A stretch of DNA of 64,000 nucleotides from Desulfobacter curvatus DSM 3379 (GTDB lineage Bacteria > Desulfobacterota > Desulfobacteria > Desulfobacterales > Desulfobacteraceae), in NCBI RefSeq assembly GCF_000373985.1, contig NZ_KB892935.1, positions 1 through 64,000 of the forward strand, written 5' to 3'. How positions within the stretch are numbered: position 1 is the first letter of the stretch; the number at the start of each line of letters is the position of its first letter. Made by a program: the position numbers and the translations under genes. Under the pieces are notes generated by a model. It searched no databases, was not told the origin of the DNA, and worked only from the letters and a program-made list of their open reading frames with translations. Positions 46,681-55,901 of this stretch are shown piece after piece.

Positions 46681-47751
46681 TTAAATTTTTGATTTAAGGT
46701 TCTCCGGGTTTCGCCAGCACAGGGGGTCCGAAGCCAGGATATCGCCGGTGACCTGGAAGGCTGCGCCCCGGCACCCGTAACAAGTGTCGTTTTTTTCACA
46801 GGTTCGGCAGAATCCCTTGATGGTCTGTTGGTGATTTTTCAGCAGGCGAAGCTCCTGTGAATGGTCCAGAATATCTTTGAGACGGTTTTTACGTATGTTG
46901 CCTATGGATTTTGTAATGCCCACGCAGGGTTGGACATTGCCGATGGAGGTGATTGTGCAGGAGAACTGGTGCCGCATGCATTGGTTGCCCATGAGCGGGG
47001 GCTGGGGGTCCCATTCAATGCCGTAGCGCTCCCGATCTACAGTACAGATTTCGTTGAATACCGCTTTAAGTTCCAGGGGGGTAAGTTCCAGGGCTACATT
47101 GTTTTTTGCCTGGCCCTGGGGGGTAATGATTTCAAAATAGGGCGCCATGTTGTTGTCCCTGATCCAGGTCCACAGGTCGGTCAGTTCATCCCGGTTTTGG
47201 CGGCAGATAATGGTGCTCAGGGCCAGGAACGCGTCTTTGGCAGGGTAGCCTGCGGCTTTAAGATTGCCAAGCGCATTGTGGATAATGTGAAATGCCCCTT
47301 TTTTGCCTGCAAGCGCATCCTGTCTGCCTTCATCAAAGGAGTTCATTTTTAAGACAACCCTTACCCCGGCTGCGCGAAGTTCCCGGGCAAAATCCGGGGT
47401 AATACCGGTGCCGTTGGTAAACATTTCTATTTCGAAATTGTGGTGTTCCAGAAATTTAATGACCTCCCGGATATGGGGGTAGATGCTGGGCTCTCCGCCT
47501 AACAGGATAATTTTTCCGGCCCCAAGGGCTTTGGCCTGGAGGATGACTTCAAAGATTTCGTCAAGGCTGAGTTCGTTATCAAAGTATGAATCATGGGGCA
47601 CATAGCAATAGGTGCAGCGGAAATTGCATCGCAGGCTTAACTCAATCTCCATGGAGAGGAGCCGATTGCCAGCTACAGCATCATCAATTTTTCGTTTGGA
47701 AAATTCAAAGTTTCCGGCACAACCTATGTTATGACTGGTGCAGATATTCAT
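46681..47751 (-). CDS. radical SAM/SPASM enzyme, last gene of the lipid operon
   Basis: 356 residues. The radical SAM cysteines are Cys42, Cys46 and Cys49 (RCNFRCTYCYVP), and the SPASM tail has CRTCEKNDTCYGCRG and DPLCW for extra Fe-S clusters. It overlaps the MMPL gene end by 4 bases. Substrate unknown; in this setting it could act on the acyl or carrier-bound product. Its 3' end has a decayed copy 2.9 kb away, across the secreted module. Confidence 0.9.
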   Translation of the reverse strand: MNICTSHNIGCAGNFEFSKRKIDDAVAGNRLLSMEIELSLRCNFRCTYCYVPHDSYFDNELSLDEIFEVILQAKALGAGKIILLGGEPSIYPHIREVIKFLEHHNFEIEMFTNGTGITPDFARELRAAGVRVVLKMNSFDEGRQDALAGKKGAFHIIHNALGNLKAAGYPAKDAFLALSTIICRQNRDELTDLWTWIRDNNMAPYFEIITPQGQAKNNVALELTPLELKAVFNEICTVDRERYGIEWDPQPPLMGNQCMRHQFSCTITSIGNVQPCVGITKSIGNIRKNRLKDILDHSQELRLLKNHQQTIKGFCRTCEKNDTCYGCRGAAFQVTGDILASDPLCWRNPENLKSKI

Positions 47752-50700
47752 GGGGACACCTTTGCGATAAACCAGACGGTTTCAGGATTGTTACCGGATA
47801 CTTTGGTGTCCTCCATCCTGAAATCCGCCTCGTTGATAAGATCTGTGATGGCTTGCACAGACAGGTAATGGGGAACTACCCCTTTTAATTTCAGCTTCAG
47901 CGCTTCAATGGTCCAGACCCGTGTTGGTTTTTCGGCCGGAGGGATAATGGCCCGGATAATAAGGGACCCGCCGGGAGCTATACATGTCCTGATTTTATTT
48001 AAGGTCAGTCTGAATTCATCGGGTGTTAAAAAATGGGCCATATCCAGCATCAGGGCCATCTGGACAGATCCTGAAACCGCGGGAAGATCCGGGGCGCAGC
48101 CCAGATCAACCCGTCCTCGTCCTGAAATGGCCATGGCACTGATCCGTCGGCTTTCGGGATCCGGTTCTATGCCGAAAATGCGGGCCTGGGGAAACCGTTC
48201 AAGAAGAAAGCAGGCCGGCACCCCGAGTCCTGTGCCGATGTCCATGATTCGGGAAACATTCCCACTGGTCGGCAAAAGGTCAGACAGCTCCCTGAACATG
48301 GGGTCAAATTTCAGTTTAAAGCGGGCGAACATTCTGGGGTAGGCTTCTGCCGTGCGGTACCTGGCAAGAATCCGGGATGCGACGGAGTGACCCGTTTCCC
48401 GGGTTAGTGCCTTCTGGGACACTGGCGCCCCTACGGTATCTAAAATAAAATACCGGCGCAGCAGAGGCGGCAGAATCAAAAACGCACCTGCAAGGCAAAA
48501 ACCGATGCCCAGCAGAGAGGCAAGACCGGCACTTTGCAAAAGCGAATGCTTGGCCAGGCACATCACCCCGAATCCGATCATGGTGGAAACGCCTGCCATG
48601 AATACGGCCAGGCGTATTAGTTCAACCGATGGATGGGATTCGTTACGGTAGCGCTGGTAAGAGCGTACGAAGAACAAGGAAAAGTCAATGCCGATGCCGA
48701 ATACGATGATGGAGAGCATCAGCGAGGGGATATCCAGATTGTGCCCTATAAGTTTCATAGTGCCCAGGGTGCCGATAAAGGCAAAAAAGACCGGCAGCAT
48801 GGTGATGATGGTGAGTCGGATGTCCAGAAAAAAGATGAACAGCAGGATCAGGACCGCCCCTGCAATAATGAAGAACATTTTGGCAAAGGTGGTGTACAAA
48901 AGGGTGCCCAGGGTGGTGGAAAACAGCTGGGGCTCAAATACAGTGGCAACGGTGCTGAAGGTCTCATAGAAATTTTTTTCATCCACGTCCGGGTTTCGCA
49001 TGAGCGTTGTGGTCCAGACCCAGTGGCCGCTATCTGCCCTGGATTGGGAAATACCCATCATGGGATAAAGGGCCTGGGGAATTACCACGGGGCCGTCCGG
49101 CGGGTCGGTGGAGACAAGCAGGTTTAAAAACGGGTCAAAGGCGTCCCGGGTGAAACCGAGCTGTTCAGCCTCCCGGATCATATTCTGTTTGAGGGAGTTG
49201 ATCCGTTCTTTAGTCCAGAATTGTTCCCAGGCCTTATGGTTCTCCTGTTTTTTAGACTTACCCGGGAATATCATTGAAAGCGTTGTGCCCGAAGCCGGAA
49301 CGCCTTGGGTCTGAACGGCAGAAACCTTGTCCGCCAACCGGTCGCTTAAATCCTGAAGTTCTGAAACCGAATCAGCCGTCAGCATGAGATGGGATTTACC
49401 TGTAAATCCTTTGCCCCAGGTCTCGTAAAATTTTGCGTCCGCATCCCGGGTTTCCCGGCTCACTGTACTCATGGCAGAGAGATCCACATGAAAGACCGGC
49501 CATGCAAACCACACCAGGACCAGTGCTACTGCCAGCGCAAACCAGGCACCGCCGTTGCCGCGAATAATCAGGGCATTGACCAGCCGTTGCAGGGGAAGCG
49601 CCCGGGGTTTTGCCGGGTAAAGCACAGGCACGATCCTTGGGAACAGGGAATGAATAAAGATAAAGGAGAATCCCATGCCAAGGGCCGTAAATTTCCCAAG
49701 CTCTTCAAGGATTTTAAAATCACTCATCCCTAAAGAGAGAAACGCGCATACCGTGGTCAAGGTAGCCACCAGACCCACTGCCCGCACTTCCGTGGATGCC
49801 TGTCTGCCGGATGTTTTCCGGGGCTGGTCCAGGAACAGCAGATAGGTAATGCCGTGGTCTATGGTGATGGAGATGATGGCCCCGCCAAATCCTAATACGA
49901 TCAAAGAGATACTGTCATATAACAGGGAATAGGTAAAAAGGCCCGCAATGGTGCCGAACACGGCCGGAACCAGGGCTAAAAGCCCGATCCATGGCCGGGG
50001 AAAGGCCAGAAACAGCAAAATAATGATGGCTGCCGTGGCAATGAAAATGGCGGTTTGCACATCGTGTTTGATGATTCTCTCATTGTCATAGGCGGCCCTG
50101 AATGCCCCCACTGAGGTGAGGAGGGCATGCTCACCCGGTCGGGAAAACTGTGTTTGGGCCTGACTCTGGATGTCATGGATCAGATCCATGGCCCGGGTGG
50201 AAAATTTTGAGTCCGTGCCCGAGCCTTTGGGCGTGGCCATGATCAGGCAGTGCCGTGAATCCCGGGACAGAAGTTTTCCCTTGTAAATATTGAAGTCATC
50301 AACCGGTGCCAGGGATTTGAGCCTTGCCAGCACAATGTTTTTCAACCCCAAAGGATCAACGGCTATGAATTCGGATGTGCCTATCTCATCAAGATTCAGC
50401 AACCGGGTATAGGTCTGTAACAGTGTGTCCCGGACAGCATCCGGGGTAAGCCGTGGCGCAACCTGGGTTTCAAGCTGGGCGCGGGTGAATTGAAAGGGCA
50501 GGGTCTTTACCACCAGGGTCATCAGTTCCGGCATGATTTCCTGGTAGTGGTCCATGCCCACACTGCTGAACAGGCCTGAAGCCCAAAGCTTTTTCTCCAC
50601 CATGGCGGCAAATTTTACCAGCCGTTCCGGATCACGGGTGCCAAGGCCTGCACTGATAACGACCCGGTCCTGGATGGGATGGTGGTCAAAAAAGTAAAGG

Positions 50701-50861
50701 GCATCATGGATCACCGGGTTGTGAGCCGGAAGCGATGCCGTGATATCGGTTTCAACATCAAGCCGTTGGAAGCTGATAAAGAGCATAAATGCCGCAGCAA
50801 GGATCGTGATGATCAACAGACCGATGTTCAGTTGTTTCTCTTGTTTTTTTGAATTTACCAT
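47748..50861 (-). CDS. MMPL/RND-type exporter fused to an SAM methyltransferase
   Basis: 1037 residues from the ATG at 50861 (a GTG at 50867 also fits). Residues 1 to about 830 are a 12-helix MMPL-type lipid exporter with two periplasmic loops; repeated helices such as ISITIDHGITYLLFL and FGIGIDFSLFFVRS carry the Asp residues of the proton relay. From about 860 a class I methyltransferase follows, with the SAM loop RIMDIGTGLGVPACFL and the acidic residue in GIEPDPES. In aryl-polyene and related clusters these are separate proteins. The fusion suggests methylation coupled to export. It overlaps both neighbours. Confidence 0.9.
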   Translation of the reverse strand: MVNSKKQEKQLNIGLLIITILAAAFMLFISFQRLDVETDITASLPAHNPVIHDALYFFDHHPIQDRVVISAGLGTRDPERLVKFAAMVEKKLWASGLFSSVGMDHYQEIMPELMTLVVKTLPFQFTRAQLETQVAPRLTPDAVRDTLLQTYTRLLNLDEIGTSEFIAVDPLGLKNIVLARLKSLAPVDDFNIYKGKLLSRDSRHCLIMATPKGSGTDSKFSTRAMDLIHDIQSQAQTQFSRPGEHALLTSVGAFRAAYDNERIIKHDVQTAIFIATAAIIILLFLAFPRPWIGLLALVPAVFGTIAGLFTYSLLYDSISLIVLGFGGAIISITIDHGITYLLFLDQPRKTSGRQASTEVRAVGLVATLTTVCAFLSLGMSDFKILEELGKFTALGMGFSFIFIHSLFPRIVPVLYPAKPRALPLQRLVNALIIRGNGGAWFALAVALVLVWFAWPVFHVDLSAMSTVSRETRDADAKFYETWGKGFTGKSHLMLTADSVSELQDLSDRLADKVSAVQTQGVPASGTTLSMIFPGKSKKQENHKAWEQFWTKERINSLKQNMIREAEQLGFTRDAFDPFLNLLVSTDPPDGPVVIPQALYPMMGISQSRADSGHWVWTTTLMRNPDVDEKNFYETFSTVATVFEPQLFSTTLGTLLYTTFAKMFFIIAGAVLILLFIFFLDIRLTIITMLPVFFAFIGTLGTMKLIGHNLDIPSLMLSIIVFGIGIDFSLFFVRSYQRYRNESHPSVELIRLAVFMAGVSTMIGFGVMCLAKHSLLQSAGLASLLGIGFCLAGAFLILPPLLRRYFILDTVGAPVSQKALTRETGHSVASRILARYRTAEAYPRMFARFKLKFDPMFRELSDLLPTSGNVSRIMDIGTGLGVPACFLLERFPQARIFGIEPDPESRRISAMAISGRGRVDLGCAPDLPAVSGSVQMALMLDMAHFLTPDEFRLTLNKIRTCIAPGGSLIIRAIIPPAEKPTRVWTIEALKLKLKGVVPHYLSVQAITDLINEADFRMEDTKVSGNNPETVWFIAKVSP

Positions 50862-51568
50862 ATACACACTGCAAGACCTGAGAGGACCGCTAAATGACCG
50901 AGAATGATCATCAGGCGGTGGGCGTGAAAAAATTCGGTCATCAGCTGGATGAACCCAAGACCGCCAAAACAGCGCCGGAACCTGTCCAGGCCCAGGCAGG
51001 CGTCATTATCTGTTGCTGCATTGCTTTGGAAGGCAAAAAAGGGCGTTGTTCCCAAATAGTCGTTACTCAGTTTTCTAAGCATCACGTCATAGGGTACCCC
51101 GCACCAGGGTTGGGCCGCAATTTTTTCTCCAAAGGCGCGGTTGACGGCATAGGCATGGGCCAACGCCTGATATCGGATTTTTTTTATCCCTGGATTGCCG
51201 GTTTTTGAACTGGCCTTGATCAGACATCCGAAAAAAAGCAGTGTCCAGGTGCTCCCGGTTGACAGATGCGTAACGGCAGCCTTTAAAATTTGGGGGTCAT
51301 ATCGGTGAAATACCACGTCATCCTCAAACACAACCCAGTGTTGTGCCCCGTCATCAATGGCTTTTTTCATGCACAGCAGATGGGAGGCAAAGATCCCCCG
51401 GCAGGGATCGTTGAGATCTTTATCCACCAGGACAAATTCCACACATTCCATAATGCCCATGCGTGAAAATTCAAGTTTGGCCCGCTCCCGGCGGTCGGTT
51501 CGATCTTGAAGGGAGATGCAGTACAGCCTGTCAAAAAAGTTCCATGGATTTTTAGTTTCCCGTATCAT
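50855..51568 (-). CDS. glycosyltransferase family 25-like protein
   Basis: 237 residues. The opening FFDRLYCISLQDRTDRRERA and the DXD-like VFEDDVVF near residue 110 are the hallmarks of GT25 (LPS-type) glycosyltransferases. A C-terminal hydrophobic segment (about 215-235) may tether it to the membrane. It overlaps PlsY by 4 bases and the MMPL gene start by several. It probably adds a sugar to the lipid product. Confidence 0.8.
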   Translation of the reverse strand: MIRETKNPWNFFDRLYCISLQDRTDRRERAKLEFSRMGIMECVEFVLVDKDLNDPCRGIFASHLLCMKKAIDDGAQHWVVFEDDVVFHRYDPQILKAAVTHLSTGSTWTLLFFGCLIKASSKTGNPGIKKIRYQALAHAYAVNRAFGEKIAAQPWCGVPYDVMLRKLSNDYLGTTPFFAFQSNAATDNDACLGLDRFRRCFGGLGFIQLMTEFFHAHRLMIILGHLAVLSGLAVCIW

Positions 51569-52170
51569 GGCGTGTCATCCATTCCTTTTGAAACGTCCAT
51601 GCATGGCTTTTGGGATACAAGGGCAAGCAAATTGTTTCGGTGATTGAGTACGATAAACCCCATACACGCAATAACCCCGGCGATACCCATAAAATCGGTT
51701 CCCGATGTCCGGGCAAGGCCCATGCCGAGAATGGCTACCAGCACCATGGAGCTTGTAAAGGCGTGCCGGAAAAAAAGATACCCGGCACACCAGCCGGAAA
51801 GGGACAGCAACGTAAATGCAGGGGTGAAAAACAGGGAAAATCCAATGAAATGGGCAACACCTTTGCCCCCTTTAAATCCGTGAAAACATGGGAACCGGTT
51901 CCCAAGCAGCAGAAAAAATCCCACCCAGACAGCTGCGGTCACGGACAGAAACCGGGATGCCACCGCTGCAATCAGAAATGCCTTGCCCATATCGGTTAGG
52001 AGAACACATCCGGCCCATTTCAGCCCCAGGATTCTGTAAACATTGGTGGTGCCGGCATTTTTGCTGAACAGGGTCCGGGGATCTTTTTTTGTTTTCAGCT
52101 TCATCACAAGGATGGACACGTTCAATGAACCTAGGGTATAGGCAATCAGGCATAGGGCTGTGAACATCAT
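51565..52170 (-). CDS. PlsY-like membrane acyltransferase
   Basis: 201 residues from the ATG at 52170, which forms an ATGA overlap with the stop of the dehydratase gene and has GGGAGGG upstream. Five or so membrane helices and the three PlsY motifs: SKNAGTTNVYR, NRFPCFHGFKGGKGVAH and HRNN. PlsY uses acyl-phosphate to acylate glycerol-3-phosphate. Inside this operon it more likely serves a dedicated lipid than bulk phospholipid synthesis. Confidence 0.85.
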   Translation of the reverse strand: MMFTALCLIAYTLGSLNVSILVMKLKTKKDPRTLFSKNAGTTNVYRILGLKWAGCVLLTDMGKAFLIAAVASRFLSVTAAVWVGFFLLLGNRFPCFHGFKGGKGVAHFIGFSLFFTPAFTLLSLSGWCAGYLFFRHAFTSSMVLVAILGMGLARTSGTDFMGIAGVIACMGFIVLNHRNNLLALVSQKPCMDVSKGMDDTP

Positions 52171-53039
52171 TGGATACCCTCCCGGATCCATGCCGGAGGC
52201 GAGATGGTCCCGCCGCTGACATCCCGCATCATTACCCCGGACACGGTTTCACACGGATCGCCCCGGTCATCGATAATCCATATGTCAAATCCCAGGGTGC
52301 CGTGGGTTTGATATTGGGGGATAACCCGGGCAGTATAATCCCTATGTTCAACCGTGGGCTTGTAAATGATCCGTTTTTCAAATCCAATCGGAAAAGCCAC
52401 AATACCGAAAAAACGCTGGCTCCAGACACATCCGGCATGAAATGCACCGTCCAGGGGGAAACCCGATCCCAATACCGTTTTAAAGGGATCACCGGGATCA
52501 TCCGGCATTGCTTTAAGTGTTGCTAATGCACAGGACCGGGAAAGCCCCAATTCACCCTTAATGGAGTGGAAGGCCGGGCCGAAGGGAACCAGTTCCCGGT
52601 ATATGGAATCGGCGGACACCTTGAACGCGGGCTCGCTGCATTCATGTACAGGGGCCGGTGGCCTGTTTGGTGGCGGTTCTGCTGTTTTCGCGCTGAAGGT
52701 TGCCGTGCAATGTTCTTTGATCCGTGTTATGGCACCGTTTTTTGTGGAAAACCGGGTGGCCAGGGAAAGCGAAACCTGTGTATGGTCAATGGAGCGGATA
52801 TTGCACAGGACTTCAATGTTTTTTTGATCCGGCTCAAGCACCAGAAATTTATTGAATCGTGCGTGGGTAATATGCCTTAGGGCAACGTTCGGCGTAAGCA
52901 GATTGTGTACCGTAATTGATCCGGCCAAAACTTTTAACGCCTCCACGGCCGGAAACACCACCTTGCCTGCAAAACAATGGTCCATGAAGTGGGAATAGAC
53001 GCCAATGGTCAACGGAACCTGGGTAACGGATCTATCCAT
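52167..53039 (-). CDS. stand-alone polyketide-synthase-type dehydratase
   Basis: 290 residues, the size of a double hot-dog PKS dehydratase. The first half has the exact HxxxGxxxxP motif (HCFAGKVVFP near residue 22), and the second has LDGAFHAG, matching the DxxxQ/H catalytic motif. It would remove water from 3-hydroxyacyl chains on the nearby acyl carrier protein to make conjugated or unsaturated chains. It starts one base after the stop of the radical SAM gene upstream. Confidence 0.8.
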   Translation of the reverse strand: MDRSVTQVPLTIGVYSHFMDHCFAGKVVFPAVEALKVLAGSITVHNLLTPNVALRHITHARFNKFLVLEPDQKNIEVLCNIRSIDHTQVSLSLATRFSTKNGAITRIKEHCTATFSAKTAEPPPNRPPAPVHECSEPAFKVSADSIYRELVPFGPAFHSIKGELGLSRSCALATLKAMPDDPGDPFKTVLGSGFPLDGAFHAGCVWSQRFFGIVAFPIGFEKRIIYKPTVEHRDYTARVIPQYQTHGTLGFDIWIIDDRGDPCETVSGVMMRDVSGGTISPPAWIREGIQ

Positions 53040-53040
53040 A

Positions 53041-54087
53041 TCAGGTTCTGCTGGGCGGCTCTACGAATTTTGGGCTTAGATTTTCCCCTTTTTCATACCC
53101 CATCACCCATACGGCCAGATATGTATCCACGTAATCCAGCCAGGCCTTGAAGGTTTCAGGATCAACGGCGTGTCTGAAAAGTCTTGCCGTGACAACAGCA
53201 CTGCCGGCCGCGTAGTGGCGGCAGTCCGCACAGTCCGTATCCGGAACGCAGCATGCCGCGCTCCTGTCCCAGGTCAGATCCGCCCTGTATTGCCTGAATG
53301 TTTTGCCTAACCCCACATCTTCATGGGGGTTCATTCTCGGATAGGAACATTGAAACAGATCATGCAGCCCCAGTTCATGGGTATGGGCAAGGACGTTATA
53401 GTGGGAGAAACGCAGGTGTTCAGGATAGGTCTCAAGCATCTCCAGCATCACATCCCGGGTCTTTGCCAGTGTCTGCTTGGTGTGGCGCAGCTCTCCATTA
53501 TATCCCACCGGCGCGGAAAACATATTAAAGGTGAACGGGCAACCGTTCTCCGCAAGGATGGGGGCCACATCCCGTATCTCATCAATGTTGCTGCTGGTAA
53601 ACGTGTAGACAAACACCGCCCTGGGATCGTTTTTGTAATTTTCGATCTGTTTTTCAAGCATGTGGTCGGCCTTGCGAACGGCCTGGCTTGTCCGGTCATT
53701 GCCCCACACGGAAATGTGAATCCGGTAGCCTACACTTTCGGGTATGAATTTTAACCCATTGGATGCGATGGCGCCTAAAGGAATTTCCCGGTAACAGGTC
53801 TTCAAAAGTTCGGGAACCAGGGCGGGTTCTGCCCCTGCCAGCACAACAAAGGTGATGCCCCGCTCTTTTTCTTTGACCATCAGGTCCTGCCATGCTTCAG
53901 CGTCGTTATTTTCGGTGACAAACTGTTTGTCGCCTTCATAAAAATAACAGCCTTCACACCGGATATTGCAGCGGTTGGTCATGTCATAGGTGGATTCCCT
54001 GAGGAAAAAATACTTTTTTACCCGCTGCCATCGGCTGCGAATCACCGGGTCGGACAGAATATCTGAGAATTTCCAATGTGTTTGCAT
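53041..54087 (-). CDS. radical SAM enzyme
   Basis: 348 residues. Radical SAM cysteines Cys40, Cys44, Cys47 (NRCNIRCEGCYFYEG) near the N terminus. A C-terminal cysteine group (CCVPDTDCADCRHY) probably holds a second cluster. Only 8 bases follow the acyl carrier protein stop codon, suggesting that the enzyme acts in the same pathway. Confidence 0.88.
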   Translation of the reverse strand: MQTHWKFSDILSDPVIRSRWQRVKKYFFLRESTYDMTNRCNIRCEGCYFYEGDKQFVTENNDAEAWQDLMVKEKERGITFVVLAGAEPALVPELLKTCYREIPLGAIASNGLKFIPESVGYRIHISVWGNDRTSQAVRKADHMLEKQIENYKNDPRAVFVYTFTSSNIDEIRDVAPILAENGCPFTFNMFSAPVGYNGELRHTKQTLAKTRDVMLEMLETYPEHLRFSHYNVLAHTHELGLHDLFQCSYPRMNPHEDVGLGKTFRQYRADLTWDRSAACCVPDTDCADCRHYAAGSAVVTARLFRHAVDPETFKAWLDYVDTYLAVWVMGYEKGENLSPKFVEPPSRT

Positions 54088-54095
54088 AAAGGGAT

Positions 54096-54356
54096 TTAAC
54101 GTTTATTGTTGATGTATTCGGCAATGAGCCGGACGTTTGTCAGTTTGGGGTAGTCATCCTCGTCAATGCGGATGCCGTACTCATCCTGAATCACCAGGGC
54201 CACGGTGGCAAGGTCCATACTGTCAATACCGACTTCATCCACAAGGTCCATCTCCGGATCAAAGGTTTCCGGCGTTACATCTTCAATCATGAGCTCATCA
54301 ATGATAATCCGGGCCACATTGATAATGACATCGTCAATGGTTTTTACTTTGTTCAT
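54096..54356 (-). CDS. acyl carrier protein, first gene of the operon
   Basis: 86 residues from the ATG at 54356, with GGGAG upstream; an in-frame TTG lies 30 bases earlier. The phosphopantetheine attachment site is Ser46 in EVGIDSMDLA. It should carry growing or modified acyl chains for the dehydratase and radical SAM enzymes downstream. The 344 bases before it (54357-54700) are AT-rich and hold no gene. Confidence 0.93.
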   Translation of the reverse strand: MNKVKTIDDVIINVARIIIDELMIEDVTPETFDPEMDLVDEVGIDSMDLATVALVIQDEYGIRIDEDDYPKLTNVRLIAEYINNKR

Positions 54357-54700
54357 TTTAAATTTTTCTCCCTTATAAATTTTCAATGTCTTTTAACATA
54401 TTCCTGACAGGATATCCATTTCAGGATTCAGGGGTCAAGAGCAATGATTTTTCGAATTTGTTGCACGCGTTGCGCAGTTTTCATCGGGTACTTTCAATTT
54501 TTTTCATTGTTGTTCTCGTAAAAAAACACGATTTGTTATTCACACTTCACCGGCGACTGTGACAGACAATAAAATCATATAGCCTAACTTCCCTTAGAAT
54601 TGCAAGTAGTTGGGGCGTAAATCAATCCCGTTGATGGGGCACGACAGGCCGTATCGCTGTTGGGTGAAAAGCATAGACTATCAGGTTTCCAGCAGAACAG

Positions 54701-55444
54701 TCAGATCATATCCGTTACCAGGCCGGCGGCTCTCATTTTTTCCAGAAGATGATCCCGATGGGAACCCGGCCAGTACACCTGACCACACCGGGGGCATTGA
54801 AAGAATTCATTATAATACCGCCGGGTCTTGGGCTCAAGAAGCGGCAGCACGGCTGTCTTGGTCACAGGCTGCAGCAAGGTGTTGCACCGGGTGCATCGTG
54901 TAAAAAAAGAGACCGCACCTTCAAGGCCGAAAAAAGCCAGGGTTTCCATTAGCTGCGCGTAAGGGTCGTCAGCGCGTATCCGTCGGGCAAATGTAATTTT
55001 TTTTCTCATGAGCAGCCGGGTATCCCGGGTCAGCACAATACGGCTTTCCTGTTCGGCGATGTCGGCAATTTGTGCATCCTCATAAGAAGAGGAACAGCAG
55101 ACATCAAAACCGGCCAGAATCATCAGGCGCCCCAGACGCATGACATTCACATCTGCAATAAACCGAATGGCGCATGCCGGATGCGGCCTTAAAAAAGATG
55201 GTGAGCAGACATCAAAGGGCGGCTGAATTGCACCGACCGACAGTATGCCGTCCGTCAGGCAGACAAAAGAAAAATCAACGGGTCGGCCGTCAAACACCAG
55301 GCTGCCGATTTCTGTGTGGGGCACACCATATGATTCCACAATATCTTTAACATTGGCCATCCGGTCCAAGGGACAGCGTGCCCGACCATGGCTTACTTTC
55401 TTGGAAAGAAAAAATTCAAATGATTTTTCAAATTCTATGAGCAA
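54701..55444 (-). CDS. Mut7-C RNase-domain protein with ubiquitin-like N terminus
   Basis: 247 residues. The N-terminal third is the ubiquitin-like domain of the Mut7-C/ubiquitin family. The Mut7-C PIN-like RNase part has FIADVNVMRLGRLMILAGFD and RIVLTRDTRLL, with Asp residues for metal, and a zinc ribbon (CTRCNTLL and CPRCGQVYWPG) closes it. It stands alone; a toxin or RNA-processing role is possible. The ATG at 55444 lies only in an AT-rich context with AGGAGGTG just upstream. Confidence 0.85.
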   Translation of the reverse strand: MLIEFEKSFEFFLSKKVSHGRARCPLDRMANVKDIVESYGVPHTEIGSLVFDGRPVDFSFVCLTDGILSVGAIQPPFDVCSPSFLRPHPACAIRFIADVNVMRLGRLMILAGFDVCCSSSYEDAQIADIAEQESRIVLTRDTRLLMRKKITFARRIRADDPYAQLMETLAFFGLEGAVSFFTRCTRCNTLLQPVTKTAVLPLLEPKTRRYYNEFFQCPRCGQVYWPGSHRDHLLEKMRAAGLVTDMI

Positions 55445-55706
55445 TATTTCACCTCCTGGCCTTACGCTTTCAGCAATGACTCATCTTATCACTATACACC
55501 AATTTCCCCCATTGCAGATGGTATTACAACACTTCTATCCCTGATTATTCACCTGGCCGAAGTATGCTTACTGCAAGATTATTGATTTTTCACATTGTTT
55601 TATGTAACGTGGACAAGATTCACATGCACAGATGGTTCTGATGGCATCCTGCAATTTTCTTCTGATGAAAATATTTGTCCTCTAAGATGCCATATATTTG
55701 AATATA

Positions 55707-55791
55707 AACGGTCACGGACCGTCCTTGGTCTTTGACCGTGGTTCGGCCTACAACGAATATTGAAACATCTCTTTGGCTTATAGAGAGTTTC
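55707..55791 (+). repeat. candidate structured RNA element, copy 2
   Basis: 85 bases nearly identical to copy 1 at 40959-41043 (inverted). It sits directly before copy 3 in the 457-base gap 55445-55901, which holds no gene, so the kinase gene has two tandem copies upstream. Confidence 0.7.
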
Positions 55792-55891
55792 TTATAACAG
55801 CCATGGGCTGACCTGACATATCAACACCGAGGTGCAGCCCACAACAAAGTAAGAAAGTATTTCAGTATCTTATGGAGACTTTCTTATAAAA
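55788..55891 (+). promoter_or_regulatory. candidate structured RNA leader, copy 3
   Basis: 104 bases matching 58502-58603 in inverted orientation. Upper stem TGGGCTGACCT with AGGTGCAGCCCA, linker CACAACAAAG, lower stem GAAAGTATTTC with GGAGACTTTC (wobble pairs), ending 10 bases before the kinase ATG at 55902. Confidence 0.6.
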
Positions 55892-55901
55892 GGATGTAAA
55901 T

